Positions 20,493-21,425 of a stretch of DNA of 21,425 bases are shown here, one piece after another. This DNA comes from an uncultured Austwickia sp. (GTDB lineage: Bacteria; Actinomycetota; Actinomycetes; Actinomycetales; Dermatophilaceae), in NCBI GenBank assembly GCA_934678955.1, contig CAKUSI010000030.1, forward strand, positions 1-21,425. Reading direction: 5' to 3'. The notes under the pieces were generated by a model. The model was not told the DNA's origin, did not search any database, and saw only the letters and a program-made list of their open reading frames with translations. The translations under genes and the position numbers were made by a program. Position 1 is the stretch's first letter. Each line of letters begins with the position of its first letter.

Positions 20493-21425
20493 TCAGGCGG
20501 CGCGGGGGTGGTTGCCGATGGGTGTGCCGTCGCTTCGGCGCCAGGTGACGCCGTCGTCGGTGACTTCTCCCACATGTCTATGTCGGTGGACGACCGTGTG
20601 ATGGCAGCGGCAGAGCAGGGCCATGTTGTCCAGGTTGGTGGGTCCGCCGTCGACCCAGTGGGTGAGGTGGTGGGCATCGGTCCAGGCGGGGGGCATGGTG
20701 CAGCCGGGGTAGCTGCAGCCCTGGTCCCGTAGGGCCAGCGCGGTCAAGAGCGCGGGGGTGGCCAGGCGTCGGGCGTGGCCGAGGTCGAGCAGTTCGCCGG
20801 CGCCGCCGAGGACGGCGGGGATGATCTGGGCGTCGCAGGCCAGGAGGCGTATGTCGCCTGGGGTGAGTGTCTGCCCGTACCCGGTGGTGCCGATCCCGCG
20901 TCCGGCGAGGCGCTGGCGCAGGTCGTCGAGGGTCATGGTGACGACGATGCGGGCTGCGGCGCCGGTGCCGGGTACCGCGGGGTCGGCGGTGGTGGCGTGG
21001 CGGGCCATGGTGACCAGGGCGTCGGCGCGGCGGGTGCCGGGGGAGCGCGGGTCGTGTTCGCCGGTGGCCGGGTCGGGGCGTGGCGCGGACAGGGCGTGCA
21101 GGGCGGCGGTGACGACGGCTTCGGAGGCGGGGTCCAGCAGGATCCGCGCCTCGAGCATGCCGGTGCGGGTGCGCCGGAAGGTGCTCATCTCGCGCCGTGC
21201 GTGCAGCCGGGTGTGTTCGTCGTCGAGGGCGCCGGCGGTCCCGTATTGCCCGACCAGTCGGTCTTCGAGCGCGGCCAGGTCCGCGGAGCGGGCTCCCTTG
21301 GCGGTGAAGTCGATCAGCTCGGCCAGGACGACGTCCCAGCAGTCGACGTCGATGCGGGCGCGCAGTCGCCGGTAGGTCTCGGCGATCTGGGCGGCGCGCT
21401 CGATGGGGACCGCCCCGGACAGCAC
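20493..21425 (-). CDS. HNH endonuclease, DUF222/13E12 family (5' end outside window)
   Basis: The visible 310 residues are the C-terminal part of a DUF222-HNH protein. The HNH zinc module is clear: CSYPGC, DAHHLTHWVDGGPTNLDN and LCRCHHTVVH in the last 80 residues. N-terminal to it is a DUF222-type helical region (RARIDVDCWDVVLAELIDFT; EARILLDPASEAVVTAALHA). These proteins are multi-copy in actinobacteria (the 13E12 repeats of mycobacteria) and are presumed DNases, sometimes within mobile or intron-like contexts; no transposase or intron is seen here. Full-length members are about 400-500 residues, so the start lies right of the window; the GTG at the window edge is not a reliable start. The stop is about 90 bp from the end of the acyl-CoA-dehydrogenase-like gene. 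Confidence 0.92.
   Translation of the reverse strand: MLSGAVPIERAAQIAETYRRLRARIDVDCWDVVLAELIDFTAKGARSADLAALEDRLVGQYGTAGALDDEHTRLHARREMSTFRRTRTGMLEARILLDPASEAVVTAALHALSAPRPDPATGEHDPRSPGTRRADALVTMARHATTADPAVPGTGAAARIVVTMTLDDLRQRLAGRGIGTTGYGQTLTPGDIRLLACDAQIIPAVLGGAGELLDLGHARRLATPALLTALALRDQGCSYPGCTMPPAWTDAHHLTHWVDGGPTNLDNMALLCRCHHTVVHRHRHVGEVTDDGVTWRRSDGTPIGNHPRAA

Noticed and set aside
20493..21425. Group II intron or transposon around the HNH gene
   Set aside because: There is no reverse transcriptase, intron domain or terminal inverted repeat; the protein is of the free-standing DUF222-HNH type.

Overview
The base composition is very GC-rich, coding regions strongly prefer G or C at third positions, and the gene content includes a wax ester synthase/DGAT-type acyltransferase, an HNH nuclease of the DUF222/13E12 type, a single-chain indolepyruvate-type ferredoxin oxidoreductase and a SAM-IV-type riboswitch. 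Together these point to a high-GC actinobacterium. I cannot name the genus, and I see no phage, plasmid, tRNA or rRNA genes.

Layout. Bases 1-340 hold a non-coding array of 52-bp units in which two spacer types alternate. Bases 352-3142 (minus strand) are a tight operon: amidase, then a DsrE-like sulfur-relay protein, then a cysteine desulfurase/selenocysteine lyase-like enzyme. An 87-bp-period repeat pair and a 97-residue unknown protein follow. Bases 3812-6376 (minus) are a complete AmmeMemoRadiSam cassette in the order MEMO1-like, AMMECR1-like, radical SAM. A 17-bp tandem duplication at the second junction has altered that cassette. Bases 6508-8674 (minus) encode a small membrane protein and a two-TM potassium channel with two RCK domains. 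Bases 8724-10433 (minus) encode an acyltransferase with an expanded linker holding an 18-bp minisatellite. It is divergent from a LURP-one/Tubby-like protein at 10538-11188 (plus). A DoxX-family membrane protein (11211-11771, minus) and the large 2-oxoacid oxidoreductase (11916-15437, minus) follow.

Bases 15581-18175 (plus) encode a second amidase and a membrane-anchored alpha/beta hydrolase, ending at a strong hairpin shared with the convergent 3-hydroxybutyrate dehydrogenase (18248-19027, minus). The 19028-20404 stretch (plus) has a recognisable promoter, a SAM-IV-type riboswitch, a 41-codon leader ORF with Cys-Cys codons near its end, and an acyl-CoA-dehydrogenase-like gene lacking its C-terminal domain. 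The window ends inside an HNH endonuclease gene (minus).

Functionally the window is mostly housekeeping and accessory metabolism: sulfur mobilisation, fatty acyl and hydroxybutyrate metabolism, aromatic 2-oxoacid oxidation and K+ transport. The least understood elements are the AmmeMemoRadiSam cassette and the riboswitch-leader-truncated-gene unit.
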